In this document: one piece after another, positions 10,601-25,600 of the stretch | Position numbering within the stretch: the first letter of the stretch is position 1 | Layout of the letters: every line of letters starts with the position of its first letter | NCBI RefSeq assembly: GCF_001949145.1 | Contig: NW_019091626.1 | Span: 79,170-139,169 of the forward strand | Length of the DNA: 60,000 nucleotides | Reading direction: 5' to 3' | Origin: Acanthaster planci | Taxonomy: Eukaryota; Echinodermata; Asteroidea; Valvatida; Acanthasteridae | Translations under genes and position numbers: made by a program | Notes under the pieces: model-generated | What the model was told of the DNA's origin: nothing | What the model saw: the letters and a program-made list of their open reading frames with translations, nothing else | Databases searched by the model: none

Positions 10601-13600
10601 CCCTTCAATACTCTCACCTATTGCTATCACTCTTTGTCTTTTTGCAATCATTAGCTTGGGTCTCGCGTCAATTTATGCATTGTCTTAGGGATGGTCAGGT
10701 ATTGTATATGGTTTGTTCTGTTACTATAGATCCAAACGTTTGGCGAATTCAATGTCCCTAATGCACCTGGTCGGTTCCAGTTCATTCCTCGACAAAATCT
10801 CTCTGAACTGACTTTATGCATCATAATTTCGAAACAGAATTCCAGTTCCAGAATTCCAGAATTTCTATTTCCGTGGACAATTGTGCTTGCATTAACAGTA
10901 GTAGCCAGGATCTACATTGTTTCACCTACACGATTGACCCTTGGCAGTTCAAGGGTCACGCACATTAAATAAACCATAAACCTGGATGAGCATGCAGCAT
11001 GCATGTTTGTATACATGCGTATCCACATGTGTTTGTATATGGTCTTGCATGGTTTTTTCTAATTCCGACGCCAAGATGTTTGAAATTGGATCATGCAAGA
11101 GAGAAATTAGCTGTTGCGTTCATCTTTAATTGATCTCTGTCTTTATTTCCACTAAACTTCTCCATTTTAGAAGTTTCCCTAGAACAAGGAGACACTCTGT
11201 ACGACAGGCCAGAATTTCAACTACAAAATACAATCAGTTTTATTCAGCTAGATCCCCCCCAAAACCCCGACTTTAATGAGTTTTTTTAGACAATTCGGCA
11301 CAGCGCAAGCCACGTGTTTTACTTGCACAAAACAGTTTCAGCTGTATTTTGCAACGCCACACCATAATATACCACGGTTTTACTTTTGCTTGTGATCTGT
11401 TCAGCAATAAATAGGTGTTTTCGTCAATTTTTTTAGCATACCATTTCGTCCTTCATTGTTTTCTCAGGCCATGTCGCTTAATACTGCCCTCTGAAAAACA
11501 CGGAGGCATTAAACGGGAAGACATTCAGGTTGCTTGCTCCATAAAACCTACAGTTTGATAGTTCCTGTGGTTAGCGTGACCTACTTCAAGCAAAAAGGGA
11601 AATCTGTGCTCCCATGTTTGTCAAATGTACCTTCAACCCTAACCCCCTAGGGTGTATAGAAAATTATATTGCAATTGGAGGATATTGTACTGTTATGGTA
11701 GCCGCTCTATCGGAACGTTGACAATAATTTTTCCACAACTATTCTTCATGCTGTCTGGAGACCACCAACCGTGCCTAGTTATGGCAAAACGAACAGGTAA
11801 ACACATTTGTTAAGCAGCCATAGAAACGTTTGTTTGCCTGTTGAGGATCGAGACGAATATTTAGTGGCAGTTAATCAGCATGCTGTCAGACACATTAAAT
11901 CCACTGTCGCTGCACTATTTGTGTACTTTAAAAGGGAACGTAAACCGAAATGACAAAAGAGCAGCGGATTATTTTACCTGCATACGCCTGCCAGATCCAA
12001 AATGTCATCTTCTACCTTTTTTACCAACATTAAAAACAGCAGACCCTTAGATGTGTAACGTACACAGTAAGGGTTATTGCATTTGGTTTGGTTTGGTTTG
12101 GTTTTGCTCTATTAAAACATCACTTTTTAATTAAATGTCCACAGCTCAATGAAAACTAGTGTGCAGATTAAGCAGGTGCAGGTGTGTTGAGATTAGCAAT
12201 GAGTGCGATCTCGGTACCGTAGATATGACACAAAGCATTTTTAGGGCTAAGCATTGCTAATAAACTTTCAACCACGATCATATAGATTTGGCGGTCCAAA
12301 TTATAAAATACCAGCACTACAATACTCTAACATATTAGTATTACTTCTTGTCTATTGTAATCATTAGCTTTGGTCTCATGTTGGTTCTACGCACTGCTTT
12401 AGAGGTGGACATGGTTCGTTCTATTACTGTAGATCCAAACGTTTAGCAAGTTTGATGTTCCTAGTACATCTGGTCGGTTGACTTTGACATGGAATAAAGT
12501 GAACCTATTTGGGTCCCTATCCTCCAGTTCCCACAAAACGCTAAAACGGGGTACAGACAGAGGATCTCCAACTTCAAACATGCAAAACTATTTCAGAAAA
12601 AAAAACACTGCTTGGCAAATAAAAATATCAAGCAGTTGAAAAATGTAGTGTACAAATAATAAGCCATTTTACCTAGCCAACCCTTCCTGCGTGGCCTAAC
12701 AAAAGAACTTTGAAGGAGGAGGGACAATTTCCGCAACGCACTCAAATACAACAAAGGAAGCCGGTCACCAGAGCACGTACTGTACATGCTCCTAAATTTA
12801 CCTAGTTACACATAGTAACGAGAGAGCTCGAGCATCGCTCGGTTTACTGCCGAATTGACCATAAACGTCTCTTCTGAGCAAATGCCATGGAATTTGGAGA
12901 TAGAATAGCTACCGAGGCAGTGCTGACGTCTTCTTATGCGCAGATCCTGACTTTGTTGTCGCATATTTTTCTTTTCTTTTTTCTGAAGAAGATTTTCAAA
13001 ATGGAATTTGAGGCACACCTATTTTTACAAATTTGTTAAGGTTCTCTTAATATTGCTTTTCCTCAAATTTGTATGTGAAAATAATTTTAATTTTTTGCAT
13101 GAAGATTTCTTGACAAAGTGCAAGACTTTCAATTGGACTTTCTCTATCCGCTGTAAGTACCGCACATAAATGCATTTGGAAATTTCCATGACAAGTGGGT
13201 TTACTTTTTCAGTAATTTTTCGGCAACACCTCAGTTTGGCATGTTTCCATATGTCCGCGTTGCAGTTTGCGTCTTGGTAATTGTGTTCCGTTTCTTACGT
13301 CGATATAGAAACCAGGCTTTACAGTATCACTTAACCTGTGTGTTAGGCAGGTAATTTGCGATACTTAATCATTCTTGGAAATTAACGCTTCTGAACTTAC
13401 TGAACCATTTGTTAGGAGAGACAGGGCACCCTAAAATCGATCCCAAATTTAAAGATTGACCCTGTATGTTCCTCCTTTAATACTGAATCTTAATGGTGCG
13501 GTGACATGTATTATTTCAAAGGGTATTCGCCAGCACAATCACAATTAGACAGCACTATACAGCGATTATATGATCGACTTACCGTCGGATTGTTCCTACA

Positions 13601-16600
13601 CTCTCCGCACCATTTTTACGTACAGTTGCACAGACATCCACAGAGTCAGCCACTGCTTCCAACCAGGCGACCGATACCCCAGCAGGATCTACAGTTACAG
13701 GTAAACAAAGGCCTTCTTCTCTTGCCTTATTCTCTCCCTATTTGAAAAACAAACTGTGGAGGTTGCTTTCTGTTTTGTGGTGTTCATACTGTTTCGCCAA
13801 TGGGTAATAAGTTATCTTATCTAGCGTTTTCCAGCAAGTACACTGGGGGGTTGGGTGGTTGAGTGGTTGGTCGGTCAGTCGGTCGGTCGGTTGGTTAGTT
13901 GGTTGTTGGGGTGGGCTGCTGGGTGGGGTGACTGGGTTTAATTGGTTGCCCACCGCGGAATATCGGGTAAATCACGAAATTGTTGGGCAAACTTATCACC
14001 CTATTACAAAATGATTCTCACCTGCATGTAATATGTTTGCAGACTTGTCAGAATATTGATTGCATGCAACCTTTGCACCCAAAATTTAGATCTGTTAGAA
14101 CAGTGAAACAATTCATTAGGTGCCCCATGTTTGGGGCAAATGCTCACCGTTTTGTAGAGTGGACTGTAAGCCCTGCACACATCAGCGAATGTTATTTTTA
14201 CAGATGTTAAAGTTAACAATATCGAAGATACTGACAAATGAAACAAAAATGAGCTAAGTAATCAACAGTGGAAGAGAACCAGTACGGTGTTTCATAGGTC
14301 TTAAATTTAAATCTGGCTTCAGTCAATTTTGGTGCCTCGTTATAATTAAGAGTAACTTTATTCTGAAATTCAAATTTGCTATCCCCTCACCAATAGCTAC
14401 GCAGACATCCTTTGAGACCGTGACTACAGACGAGGCAACCGAGACTTCATTCGGATTCACTAGTTCAGGTGAAAACTTCTGTGTCCATCTTTCATCAACT
14501 GTATTCAACTTTGTTGTTTGCAACCCTCTGTCTCTTTATGAGGGTAATTTTATTGCACCGAAAAATACCGTAAGCAGCTATTTGTTGTTTTGTATCTAAA
14601 CGGGATATGGTGTGCATGAAGATTAAAGAATACAAACTGTATGTTACAAATACAGTTTTACTGAAGCCTCTTTATTTTTATTCTTGGACGTGGGACCTTG
14701 TCCCCAGCATGGCCAGAAATCACGTGAAGCGTTCGTTCTATCAAACGCCATACATGACCTAATCCAGATCCGTGACTGACCCCGTGGTGTGTAGGAAGTT
14801 GTGTGCCTATTTTCCATTATCAAAATCAGTATTTTCGTTTTTCCAGACAAATATTGATTCATAATAATAACGGTAGATTTTAGAAGACCTTATCTTTAAC
14901 AAGAAAATATTTTTGGCAGGTAATATTAATTCAAGACTCAAGATGGCGGTAACCCACGTTAAGGTAGTCCTGGATATCCATAATGCAAATACCTCTCCCT
15001 TGTCATAGGGTTTGATTACGATGTCCGGGTTGTTTTTAAGCTTTCTATGGGGAGGTGACATGCATTATTTCAAAGGATTTTCACCAGCACAATCACAATT
15101 ATACTGCGATGATATTCTGCACTTACTGTCGAGTTGTTCTCACACTCCCCACACCATTTTTGCGTACAGTTGCACAAACATCCACAGAGTCAGCCACGAC
15201 TTCCTACCAGGTAACCGATAACCTAGCAGGATCTACAGTTACAGGTAAACAAAGGTTTTCTTCTCTTGTCTAATTCTCTCCCTATATGAAAAACATAAAC
15301 TCTGAAGGTTGCTTTCTGTTTTGTGGTGTTCATGTTGTCTCAGCAATAGGTAATAACCATATCTAGCGTTGGTTGTTGGTTGGCTGGCTGGTTGGTTGGT
15401 GGGGCCAGTTGTCAGTAAGAGACGGTGCATTGTACCAACGGTGGGAGTCTAATGATGGTAGTTCAGTTGCTGGTTCCTGAGATATACAGACGCAAGTTTG
15501 TAGAAGAATTGCATGGTAAGAAGTATGCCATCTTGGCCTGAAGAAAACCCTAGCCCGTGTGAAGCAGCGATACTTCTGATCAGGTATGAGTGCCGATATA
15601 AGAGCATACATCCGGAAATGTGATCAATGCACAAGGAAACGGAGGGCGCCCTTGCAACAGTATAGTGTTAGAGAAACAATAGATTGGCATTAGACTGGCT
15701 GGTAATTGGAGACTATACCATAAGATGGATGGAGGCATATGCACTCCAGGATGCAAGAGCTGAAACAGTTGCCTCGACGTTTGTCAGAGAAATGGTTTGT
15801 CGATTTGGGAGGTCCATTCGGATTAAGGGACCAAATTCGAATCGGAGGTATTCCAGGGAATAAAAGCTGAGTTCAGGTTACTAGTGAATAAGTTATACAA
15901 AAAAAAAATAAGATTACGCCGGGGCCCAGGCAAGACAAAGGTCAGGAAGCCGATCAAAGGGAGCCAACGCAGAAGGAGGCGATGGAGCACGCCCGCAGAC
16001 CCACGAAGTCCCAGTCCCCATTTCACGGTACCGTGGGACAAGTTAAGGAACCTCCCGAGGCCCCCTTCCCCGTTGAGAACGTCCCCAGAGAAAGAGAAGC
16101 CGCGAGAAAAAGACACACCCTAGAGAACGATACCCCTCCAGAGGGCATCCCAGACAACGACAAGCCGAAAGAAGAACACCCAGCTACGCCCAGCCACCAG
16201 GCAGAGGTGCTTGAGCCAGCGCCAGCCAACGGAGTTGCCAGGACCCCAAAGCCTGTACCCGCCTTGAGCTGAGGAAACCAGGCATCCCCAAGATGGCAAC
16301 CATTATCGAGGAGGTGCTCACACGAACATATGTGGATAGAGTAAAGATTCACCGGGAGACACGCCAACGGAAATATTTCCAAGATGTCCTAATTAACTGT
16401 CCCCTTCTAATAGCAAAGTAAAGAAGCAGTGGTCGATTTACCACGAGGATGGGAATAACCTTGTATAAATTAACCAGCTGATTTGACTTTTTAAAGTGTG
16501 CTAGGAGCACCTTGATTCTTTAAAACAAAATATGGAAGGGCTGCCTAGCACCGCGATCAGAATATCGACAAGAATATATCAAATCAGTGCTCAACAGATG

Positions 16601-19600
16601 AAATCGGAGAAAACATGTTTTTCTGAGAGGTGTTCTTTAAATTGCGATAGGGACGTTCAACTTTGCTGTCTGTTCTGCGTTGAGTTGTCACATTAGACCT
16701 GTAGAGACACGTACGCCTGCATGACGGGCGTACAAGGATATCTCAGTGTCGCTAGAGTACCACTCATTTTGGCCATTTCCCTATACCCAACCCGGACGCC
16801 CCAGTTGTCAACAAAAGGGCTGATCGTAAACAAAATACATCAAACTGAAGTATCGGTTTCGATTGAACAGGCAGGATCTCAACTTGAAAACACTTTATTC
16901 AAATGGTTTCTGCTATTCGGATGCCATTTTATTTCATTTGATTGGTGGAATAAAACTGCATGAAAAGTTAATGAGAAGCCTTACCCTGGCATTAATAATG
17001 TCATTTTGACAACGATTACGTTTTGCTCTCAGAATCATTTCCAAATGGTTAAATGTAATTTAAAGCAGTTGGGGAAAAATGGAAACTGAAAACTCATTTT
17101 TGAAATGCCCATTCCTTCAAGAAAAGGGTGGCAATATACACGCTATATATCAGTATCACTTTGACCTGTAAATTTGGCACCCTTGAGATTGTGTCGTAAG
17201 GAAACGTACACAATAGGATCAAAATGAAAAAAGGTGTTTTTGCAATGTCATACAAGTGTATTTATGAATTTCAGACACAGTAGCGTCAGAAACACCCTCT
17301 CCAGGAAGCAGTACCTCCGGTCTGACTACTGGAATAGGATCCACGAGTGCGGGTATATATACATATATATACATTTTTTGAATATCTTAAGCTAGGTGTA
17401 TCGTTCATTGCTGTAATTGCCCCCAAAATGCATTATCATTATGGTTGACCGCAGGTACCCCTCCCCAAAACAAGTTGTTGTTTTTCCACAAAGGCCTCGC
17501 AGCGAAGCAGTACTGCAGAACAAAACAATACGGCTTAAGGGATCTATGCAATTATTTTTTCTTAGAATCACTTTTTATGTATTGTCTTTTCTCTTCTCCA
17601 TTGTATGAGGACTGTGTGGAATTTTTTTCACCTCGAAATGCACTTTTAAAACATTTGAAATCGACTAAGCATTTTTGGACAAGTGACAAGCGCACTTTTG
17701 CCTTGATGTAAATCTAACAAGACACAGTGGCTGCTCAGATTGCATGTTTTCATGTTCAAATTGTGAACTTCGAATTTCCTGAAAACATTTCTAAGAAAAG
17801 CTGAGATAAAACGGCGTTGAAATTCGTGTTCTGCAGTTGATGCCATACCCTAAACCTCGACTGTCACTGCTTTGATGTCTGGGCAAATGTTTGTTGCATT
17901 TTCAGCGCTATTTTTGTACAAGTACATTTTCAGCGCTGTTTTTGTACAAGTACATTTTTAGCGCTGTTTTTGTACAGGATATCACTTTCTTGGCAAGTAC
18001 TTCTTAGCATGGTCGGTAGAAAAAAAGGGCTTTTTTCGAGGACGGGAGATGGAAATAGGGTGGGTCGGAAATGAGAACCCCATCTCAGTAATTGGCACAC
18101 TTGTAAAAGCTTATAATCTCTCTCTCTGCGTTCAGATTTGAAGTCAGACACCGTGGTTCTTCAGATTACTTGTTTCCACATTAACTACAAATTTTTCGGG
18201 AAATCCTACTACAGGGCCCAGTAATATCCACTTCCTGAATGGAAATGAAAGTCTACAGATAACTTCGCCTGGCTACCCGTGGTACTATCCCAGCAACACG
18301 GACATGATATGGATCCTCCAAACACACGCGGGCTACCGGATCCGAATCACCTTCGCCAGTTTCGATACCCGACACAGCTCCGATTTCTTTTGGGCGGGTG
18401 ACGGCGACAATACCACCGCCAACGAGTTTTTCGTGTGGCATAGGTCTAAACACCCACCTGATCTGATATCTGTGGGTAGTGAGATGTGGATAAGGTTCAC
18501 TTCCAGTGGCTACTACGACAACTACAATGTCGGGTTTTCGTTGCTGGTTGCTAGTGTCCCCTCGGCAGGTAGGTTATGAGATATACTGGTAATGTAGAGA
18601 ACACTATTCTATAAATTGAATTAAAGACAGTTCTGAAATTGAGGCCAAGGTTGCATTAGTTGAAATGGTTTAACTTTTCTTGACTTTTCAAATAATACAA
18701 TCTGATGGGTGAACCCATTGCAGGGAGGTGTTACCGTCCTCAGACTTGATACTGCATTCGTGTTCGAGAAAACGAAAAGGCTGAGCCCGCTAGACTTGTT
18801 GACGCCTCGAATCGCGGTTCAGCAACTTTCCAGAAAATATATATGCCTGAATTTCAGGCTTCCGTTCATTTAGATGGAAGTAGGTATAAAAAAAGTTCGC
18901 TTCATCTTTTTTTTTTGGGGGGGGTGGCTGGGCAGCTGCAATGACTGTGCAGATACACCGTTTTCCGTTATTCACTGTTATAAACTTCCGAGACCGGTGT
19001 TATCGTGAGAAAATCTTTTTTTTTCAGAAACGCTGACCTGTGTGCCGGGTGACTTTGATTGTGGCCGTTCGGTCTGCATCAATGGTGCCTGGCAATGTGA
19101 TGGAGAAATAGATTGCCTCGACGAAAGCGATGAACGTAACTGTGGTAACAAAGGCTTTTCACTCTTTGAGGCAGATGCCCATGACCATATACATAATTCC
19201 CAACTTTTAAACTGGTGCATATGTTTATACAAGACTCTACATATTTACGACTGATGCAAAACTCTATTGTATTTTGTCGAGCCTCAGGGAATGAGAGTGA
19301 GTCTAGAAGTCAATAGGTAGGCTGTAGCCTATTCCACAATATATTCTCACAAGTTCCGGCAAGTTAATCACAAGACAACGTCACGTCGGCCATTTACAAG
19401 GACTTTGACAAAATACTCCTTTGTCGTTGTTCACCCCGTTACTTTATCTGGGATTCTGAATTGACTTGGGAAAAGACCCATGACGGGTTGTTTTTATGAC
19501 CTAACAATGCAACCTGATTTGGGACGATTTAATTAGTATCAGCCAGAGGCGTGTCAAGGTTTTCCGTAAGGGGGAGTTAAATGAGGATTAGAAACGCAGC

Positions 19601-22600
19601 TGTTTCCTGCAGTTCCTTGAAAGTATGTTCGAAATTTCATTTTAAAAATATTTTGAATGTTATTGAGACCAAAATTGAAGAAGGAAGTGTGTCTAATGGT
19701 CTTACTCTTTGGGTATCGGAAGACAGAAACCAAGTACCTGTCCAATTCATTTCTTGAACGTTTAATCCGTTACAAAGATAGCCTACCACAGCCTGCAGTT
19801 CTGAACTGACCTGACTGAAGTCTATTGTGTTATTCTTTGCAAGTGAAAATTGAAACCTGCAAATTTTCGTTCTTGTTTTAAGATAAAAAACGAGTCATAC
19901 AAATCCAGGACGGAGAGAGTGCTGTCTTATCCTCCACAAGATATCCTGATGAGTACCCCACTGGCACGAATATTACCTGGATATTGACTGCAAACGACGA
20001 TCGCAAGATTAACATAACCTTCTCTAGTTTTAAAACCCCATACAAGAGGGACGTGTTGAGGGCTGGGGACAGTAATGATACTTCGCAAAACGGTTTCTTC
20101 CAATGGAGTGGATCTAGAAACCCACCGAGTCTACTTTCTGAGGGAAACCAAATGTGGCTTGCGTTCACATATAGTGAAATTGATGACTATTATTACTATG
20201 GGACACAAAGGTTTCAGCTGATGGCTTCCAGCGTACCTTCGACAGGTGAGTTGATGCAAGTTAATGGCTGGCTTGAAATAGCCGGTTCTCCACCAGGAAA
20301 CGCAATCTAGTGAACTTTCTTTACCCGTGCAGGGTGATAATAAAATTTGGCAAATAAATTACAGACCGATCAACTTTCCCTTTAGGCCAGTAAGAATTGA
20401 AGAAGACCTAGACATTTTCGATAATAACCAATTTTTAGTGGCAGTGCATTTGTTTGGCTCCAAGTATTTCCCAAAAAACTCAACCAAAATCAACCATGGG
20501 GAAATATGCTAATTAATTAAAGATCAAAATGGCTACCCTCGCGTACAAAATGCAGGTAAAGGCACGTATTTCCGAAACTACAGTAAGAACTTAACCAAAC
20601 GAATAGTCTGACAAAAATGCCCCCCCTCAAAAAAAAATTACAGCTTGGAAGAATATCAGATGACACCAAGAACAAACAGATAACTATTTTCACCAAACTT
20701 ATCAAGGAAAAATGTATGTTTAAAGGATATTCAGCTTGTAATTGTAATTTGTGTTAACACGGTAAAAATATACTATTATGTAAAAAGTATGTTAGGCCTT
20801 GCCACATAAAGCAATTTTTACAAGCAACTTGGAAAAACACCTAAACAAGAAAGTTGACTTTGCATGGTGTGAAGCACTCTGTGTGGTTGATAAGTAATAT
20901 TTTTGTGATAGAAAAATCAAGCCGTAAATGCTCATACTTTTACTGGAACTTACTCCTGACATCTGTCGAAAATGCTCAAGGAAGCCGACATGTTGTATGT
21001 ATGGTCTATACACCCAACTTAGAATCCGTCAAACTAGTGTCATGGAGCTCCATTGGTTAAGCACTGTTCCAATTTAGGCATAATCATTTGGGCCACGTGG
21101 CATTTTGGTGGGAAAATGAGGTATTTTAAACGCTTAAAACCACATTTCCTCAGTGAGAAAATTGGTTGAATTTTGTTGGGTGTTCATGCCAACAATGTGA
21201 AAAGTTTTGAGTGGAAATTTGGTTACTAACAAAAATTTCTGGGTTTGGCACTTTTTATGTCAATTCTCACTGGCCTACTTGACCATTAAGCTGCAATTAG
21301 TGTCATAAATGCGTCTACGTGCTTTTGATTGGACAGTTTGCCATCAAGTATTACTTTATTCATTCCGTATTGTTAAAATCTTAATTGTGGTATTATTTGA
21401 CTCAGGCATCGAATCAAATTTTTAAAAAAAGTCTAAACAATGACTGTTTAAAATAACATTTTTCCCTGCAATTGCATAAAGCATTAATTAAGAAACATAC
21501 ATGCATCTTTCGCTTTTTTAGACACCCTATCGTGTTTAGAAGACGAGTTTCACTGTGGGCACTCAATCTGCATACAGGCTTCCTGGCGGTGTGACTTTGT
21601 GGTTGACTGTTTCGATGGAAGCGACGAAATAAATTGCGGTAAGTGGAGAACATGGAAAAATAGAAGTTACTTTAACTGATCAATGGCTACGTTGAGGCTG
21701 TCCCACTTAATACTGAATTACTAATCTAATCATAGATACTAGGTGCATTACGTTAAAAAAATCGTAAAAATGGTATCTTATTTATTTCAGACTTTTTATA
21801 CATTGTATACTGCAACTATTTTAAATTTGTCATTACATTGTAGCGTTAAATATTGCAAAAAATTCACAAAACTATTGTGTATTTGCACTCTAATCTTTAT
21901 GTGCGACAGATGACCGCACCATTTTTTTAAATGCTGACGAGACGTTCCAGATTTCTCTGCCGTCACTCCCCAGCGACTATCCCTACAATAGTGTTGACAT
22001 CACTTGGGTCATCCAAACAGAGGAAGATCGACGGGTCTCCATAACGTACCCGTTTGATACGTATTTCTATGACAATACTAAGTTGTCGGCTGGTGATGGT
22101 AACAGCAGTGCTGACTATGCAGGTGTTTTCTTCCAGCGGATCATTGGTTATAGGCCTAATACGGGATATTCCTACTACTACAGCTCCTTGTCAAGTTTTC
22201 CCGATTTACTCTCAAACGGGAGTACAATGTGGCTGAGGTTGGAGTCTTCCCGGTATTATAACGTATACCATCAGCTTCTGATTGCGTCTAGTGTCCCGTC
22301 AACTGGTAGGCCTATATCAAAAGAGTGTGCAGTCGCAGAATTACTTTTTAGAAATCTCTTTGACTCACAGTGATAAAAGAAACCGGTTTTATTAGAACGG
22401 AAATTTTTGAGATTATTTGTGTGTTGATGGCAAAACACCAATCCCACGGGGCCAGTCCATCTTTCTGCACGCCTGAGCTAAAGCGTGATACAAACAGTAG
22501 TAGCTCGATAATGTGACGGTGGGACCGGTGTGTTTGTTTCCACCAAACATTTTAAAGTCTCCAATTTTTTACACAATGACATCAAATAAACGTTAAGGAA

Positions 22601-25600
22601 TATTTTAGTCTCCTTTTATCATCTTGACACAAAATATTATATTTCGATCTATCTTAGTAATCAATCTTTTGGCAGTCATTTGGCAGTGTCCTTTGGGAAA
22701 TGTGGACTGTGGTCATTCTGTCTGCATTAGCGGGGCTTGGCAGTGTGATGGTCAGTCGGACTGTTTTGACGGAAAGGATGAACTCAATTGCGGTGAGACA
22801 GGCAGGCAATTGCCGTATCTTGTGTGTTACGACAAAGTTGGGGTAATTATTAAACTGGCTGTTGAAACATGCTCCAAAAATGAAATCAGATTGATAAATT
22901 TTAGAACATCACATTTAAATTTAAGAGCAAATAGATTTTAACAAACAGATGTTTATTAGTTAGAGTTAGGAAAATCTAAATTAGCACGGATCCCAGATTC
23001 ATTGTAACAGCTGTTTACCTGCGGGTAATCACGTTTACTTAATTGTAGTCGGACGGGAAGGCCGGAATGCATTTTATTCTCTTTGCAAACATGAGTCTTT
23101 TTTTCGAGCAGCTTAAAAATCTTTTCGTTTGTGCTTCTCGATTTATCTTTGCACAACCAGTGTTGCTGTCTTTAGATACAATTTGGCATTTCAAAAATAA
23201 CGGTGTTACTTATTACACCTAGAATAAATGGATTCGGGATATCATTGAGTAATATATAAAATTACTTTTAATTTTTTAGAAAAAGAAAGAGTACTGCATA
23301 TCGGCAACGGTGAAACGGCATTCTTGATGTCCACTGGATATCCCAATAACTACGCCCCAAATACCAACATAATATGGATCCTAACCACAGAAATCGAACA
23401 AAAGATTAATGTCACGTTCCTCAGTTTTGGCACCGGTTACATGCGTGACAAGATTAAAATAGGAGATGGTACCAACCCCTCTGAAAACGTGTTTTTCGAA
23501 TGGAGCGGGTTCCGGCAACCACCAAACCTACTTTCAAGCGGAAGCAGTATGTGGCTGTCGTTCAGATCCAGTGATATTGTTTATTACTGGAGCAGGCGCG
23601 TGGTTTCCTTGATGGCTACCAGTGTACCTTCGATATGTGAGTACGAACTATAATGTAGTCGTTCTAATAAATCTGACCTGAAAGATATAATGTCAGGTTT
23701 GATTTACAGAGTGACATACCTGATTTCATGGAGCCTTTACCTTTTTTGCCCATTGTGGCATATGTGTTTTAGTGCTAATTGTGTGATGACATAATGCTAT
23801 ACTACATTTGACAGTGGCAGTATTATTCGTGGGTAATTCCTATAGGCGTAATAAGAAATGTGTGCATTTTAACAAAACTTGAAAAAAATACCTTAATCTC
23901 CTAATGAAACAGCTAAGGAAGGACTGGTTTACTTTGTATTTAAACCATCAACTCGCACACTATAATTTAATGCTCTGTGATCAAAGTTATTGCTCTTTAG
24001 AACTCAACTAGAACTCAACGAGTGAGTACCTCGATTTTTACACGTAAACCAGCTATTTTTAAATTATTTAATATTACAAGATGTACCTTTTCCATTTTTT
24101 GTGTTTTCAGACAATCAAAGTTGTTCTGCTAACGAATTTGATTGTGGGCACTCGGTCTGCATAGAGACGTCCTGGCAGTGTGACTATCTGGTTGAATGCC
24201 ACGATGGAAAGGATGAGTCAGATTGCGGTAAGGAAAAAGAAAGTATGAAGTAGAATGAGCGTTGTTAATCTTCCGGTGGAAACTTAATACTTGACACAGT
24301 TTGAGTGAATAATTAACCACTACTCCATAGCAATATTGGAAAAGGTTGACAGTGCACGATTCCAAATAGAAATATCTTGAGCAACCGATTCTTGCAACTC
24401 TGTCAGCACATGTGAAACTGCGAGGTAAAGTTTCGCCTGACCGTCAATTAGCATCAATCTCAATATATGTAAGTCAACCTAAAAGCGTCTGACATAGGCG
24501 CAACTCCTGGAGGTACAGTGCTCCAAAGCATAATGGTGTTCCCTGGCCCATTATCCAGTGTATAAGCTGGATGTCCCCTTGGGTTTATCCTGTGTTAAAT
24601 CTTAAGATAAACAAAACTATTATCTTACATTGCACTTTGACAAAACTAGTTCCCAGATAGTCCACCTAGTTTTACCATTGTAGGTAAAGCGTCAACAATG
24701 CCAGTTAACGTTAACCAGACATGTTGGAAAAGAATGTTCATGGAAATGAATTTTGGTGTTATTCCGGATTGTGATCTGATCCTTCCTGAAAGGAGGGAAG
24801 TTGCCATTAAAACTTAGAATTTGGGACAAATTGTGTGATCCATCGTAAAACATTCATCTTACCACTAAGTACTAAAATATATATATCTTTTTGGTCTGGC
24901 AGATAATCGTAACGTATTCCTGAGCCCCAACGAGTCATACCAGATATCTCCCCCTGCATTGCCATGGCAGTATGTGGTTGGGTCGAACATCGACATTACT
25001 TGGGTCATTCAAACAGAAAACAACCGAAGAGTCCTGGTATTGTACCTAAATAATAGCACTATACCAGGATACGTCACGTTGCGAGCAGGTGACGGCAACA
25101 GCAGCGTTGACAACGCAGGTGTATTTTTCGAGTGGACTGGCGATATAACTGGCTATTTTTACTACGGTGTGTCGATAAGGCTTCCTGAGCTGCTCTCAAA
25201 GGGCCATGCAATGTGGTTGAGGTTGGAAACGGCTTATTATTACCTCGTCGATCGCTTGGTTATGGTAGTCTCGAGTGTCCCGTCAACAGGTATGCATGTT
25301 TGTCAAATTTGTAATGTTCAACCAGTTTGTTGTTCGTTTGATTGTTCTGTTTTGTTTTGTTTTGTTTTCAGAAGTGAGGTCCAGAACCGAAGGTTTGGAT
25401 CAAGTTGAGACAGTTTGGGTCGGTTACTTTGGTTTTGGTTTGGCTTGATGTTCTTTGTAACATAGAACTGACTGCCATACAAACACACATTCGAAATTTA
25501 GCTAATTGTATATTTGAAAAGCGATTTTCTTCGATCATCTTAGAGACGCGGATTTGCTCAACGGGTGATATTGACTGTGGCCATGACGTGTGCGTCAGTA

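Larger units (their letters stand above)
7694..13625. other. Gene B intron 1 (5.9 kb)
   Basis: No exon could be supported here. It contains two diverged copies of an approximately 0.8-kb segment (9929-10777 and 11677-12480), a TTTGG-type simple repeat near 12083-12107 and AT-rich unique DNA. Further small Ser/Thr-rich exons could hide here because they carry no recognisable fold. Confidence 0.6.

Noticed and set aside
11171-11290. Possible Ser/Thr exon after the acceptor-like CTTCTCCATTTTAG in intron 1
   Set aside because: The frame in phase 1 runs to a stop with no usable donor, the composition is not mucin-like, and no partner exon matches it.
16023-16382. 119-codon minus-strand frame opposite the Pro-rich block
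   Set aside because: Explained by the GC-rich retroelement-like stretch having few stops in any frame.
22680-22692. Second CAG acceptor (ATTTGGCAG) inside LDLa3
   Set aside because: It would put the LDLa cysteines out of frame; the upstream CAG at 22673-22675 keeps phase 1 and the 117-nt length shared by the LDLa1-LDLa8 exons.
25371-25440. Exon after the strong-looking acceptor TTTTGTTTTCAG in the intron following CUB5
   Set aside because: Phase-1 reading gives a stop soon after and no module; the LDLa5 exon lies further downstream.
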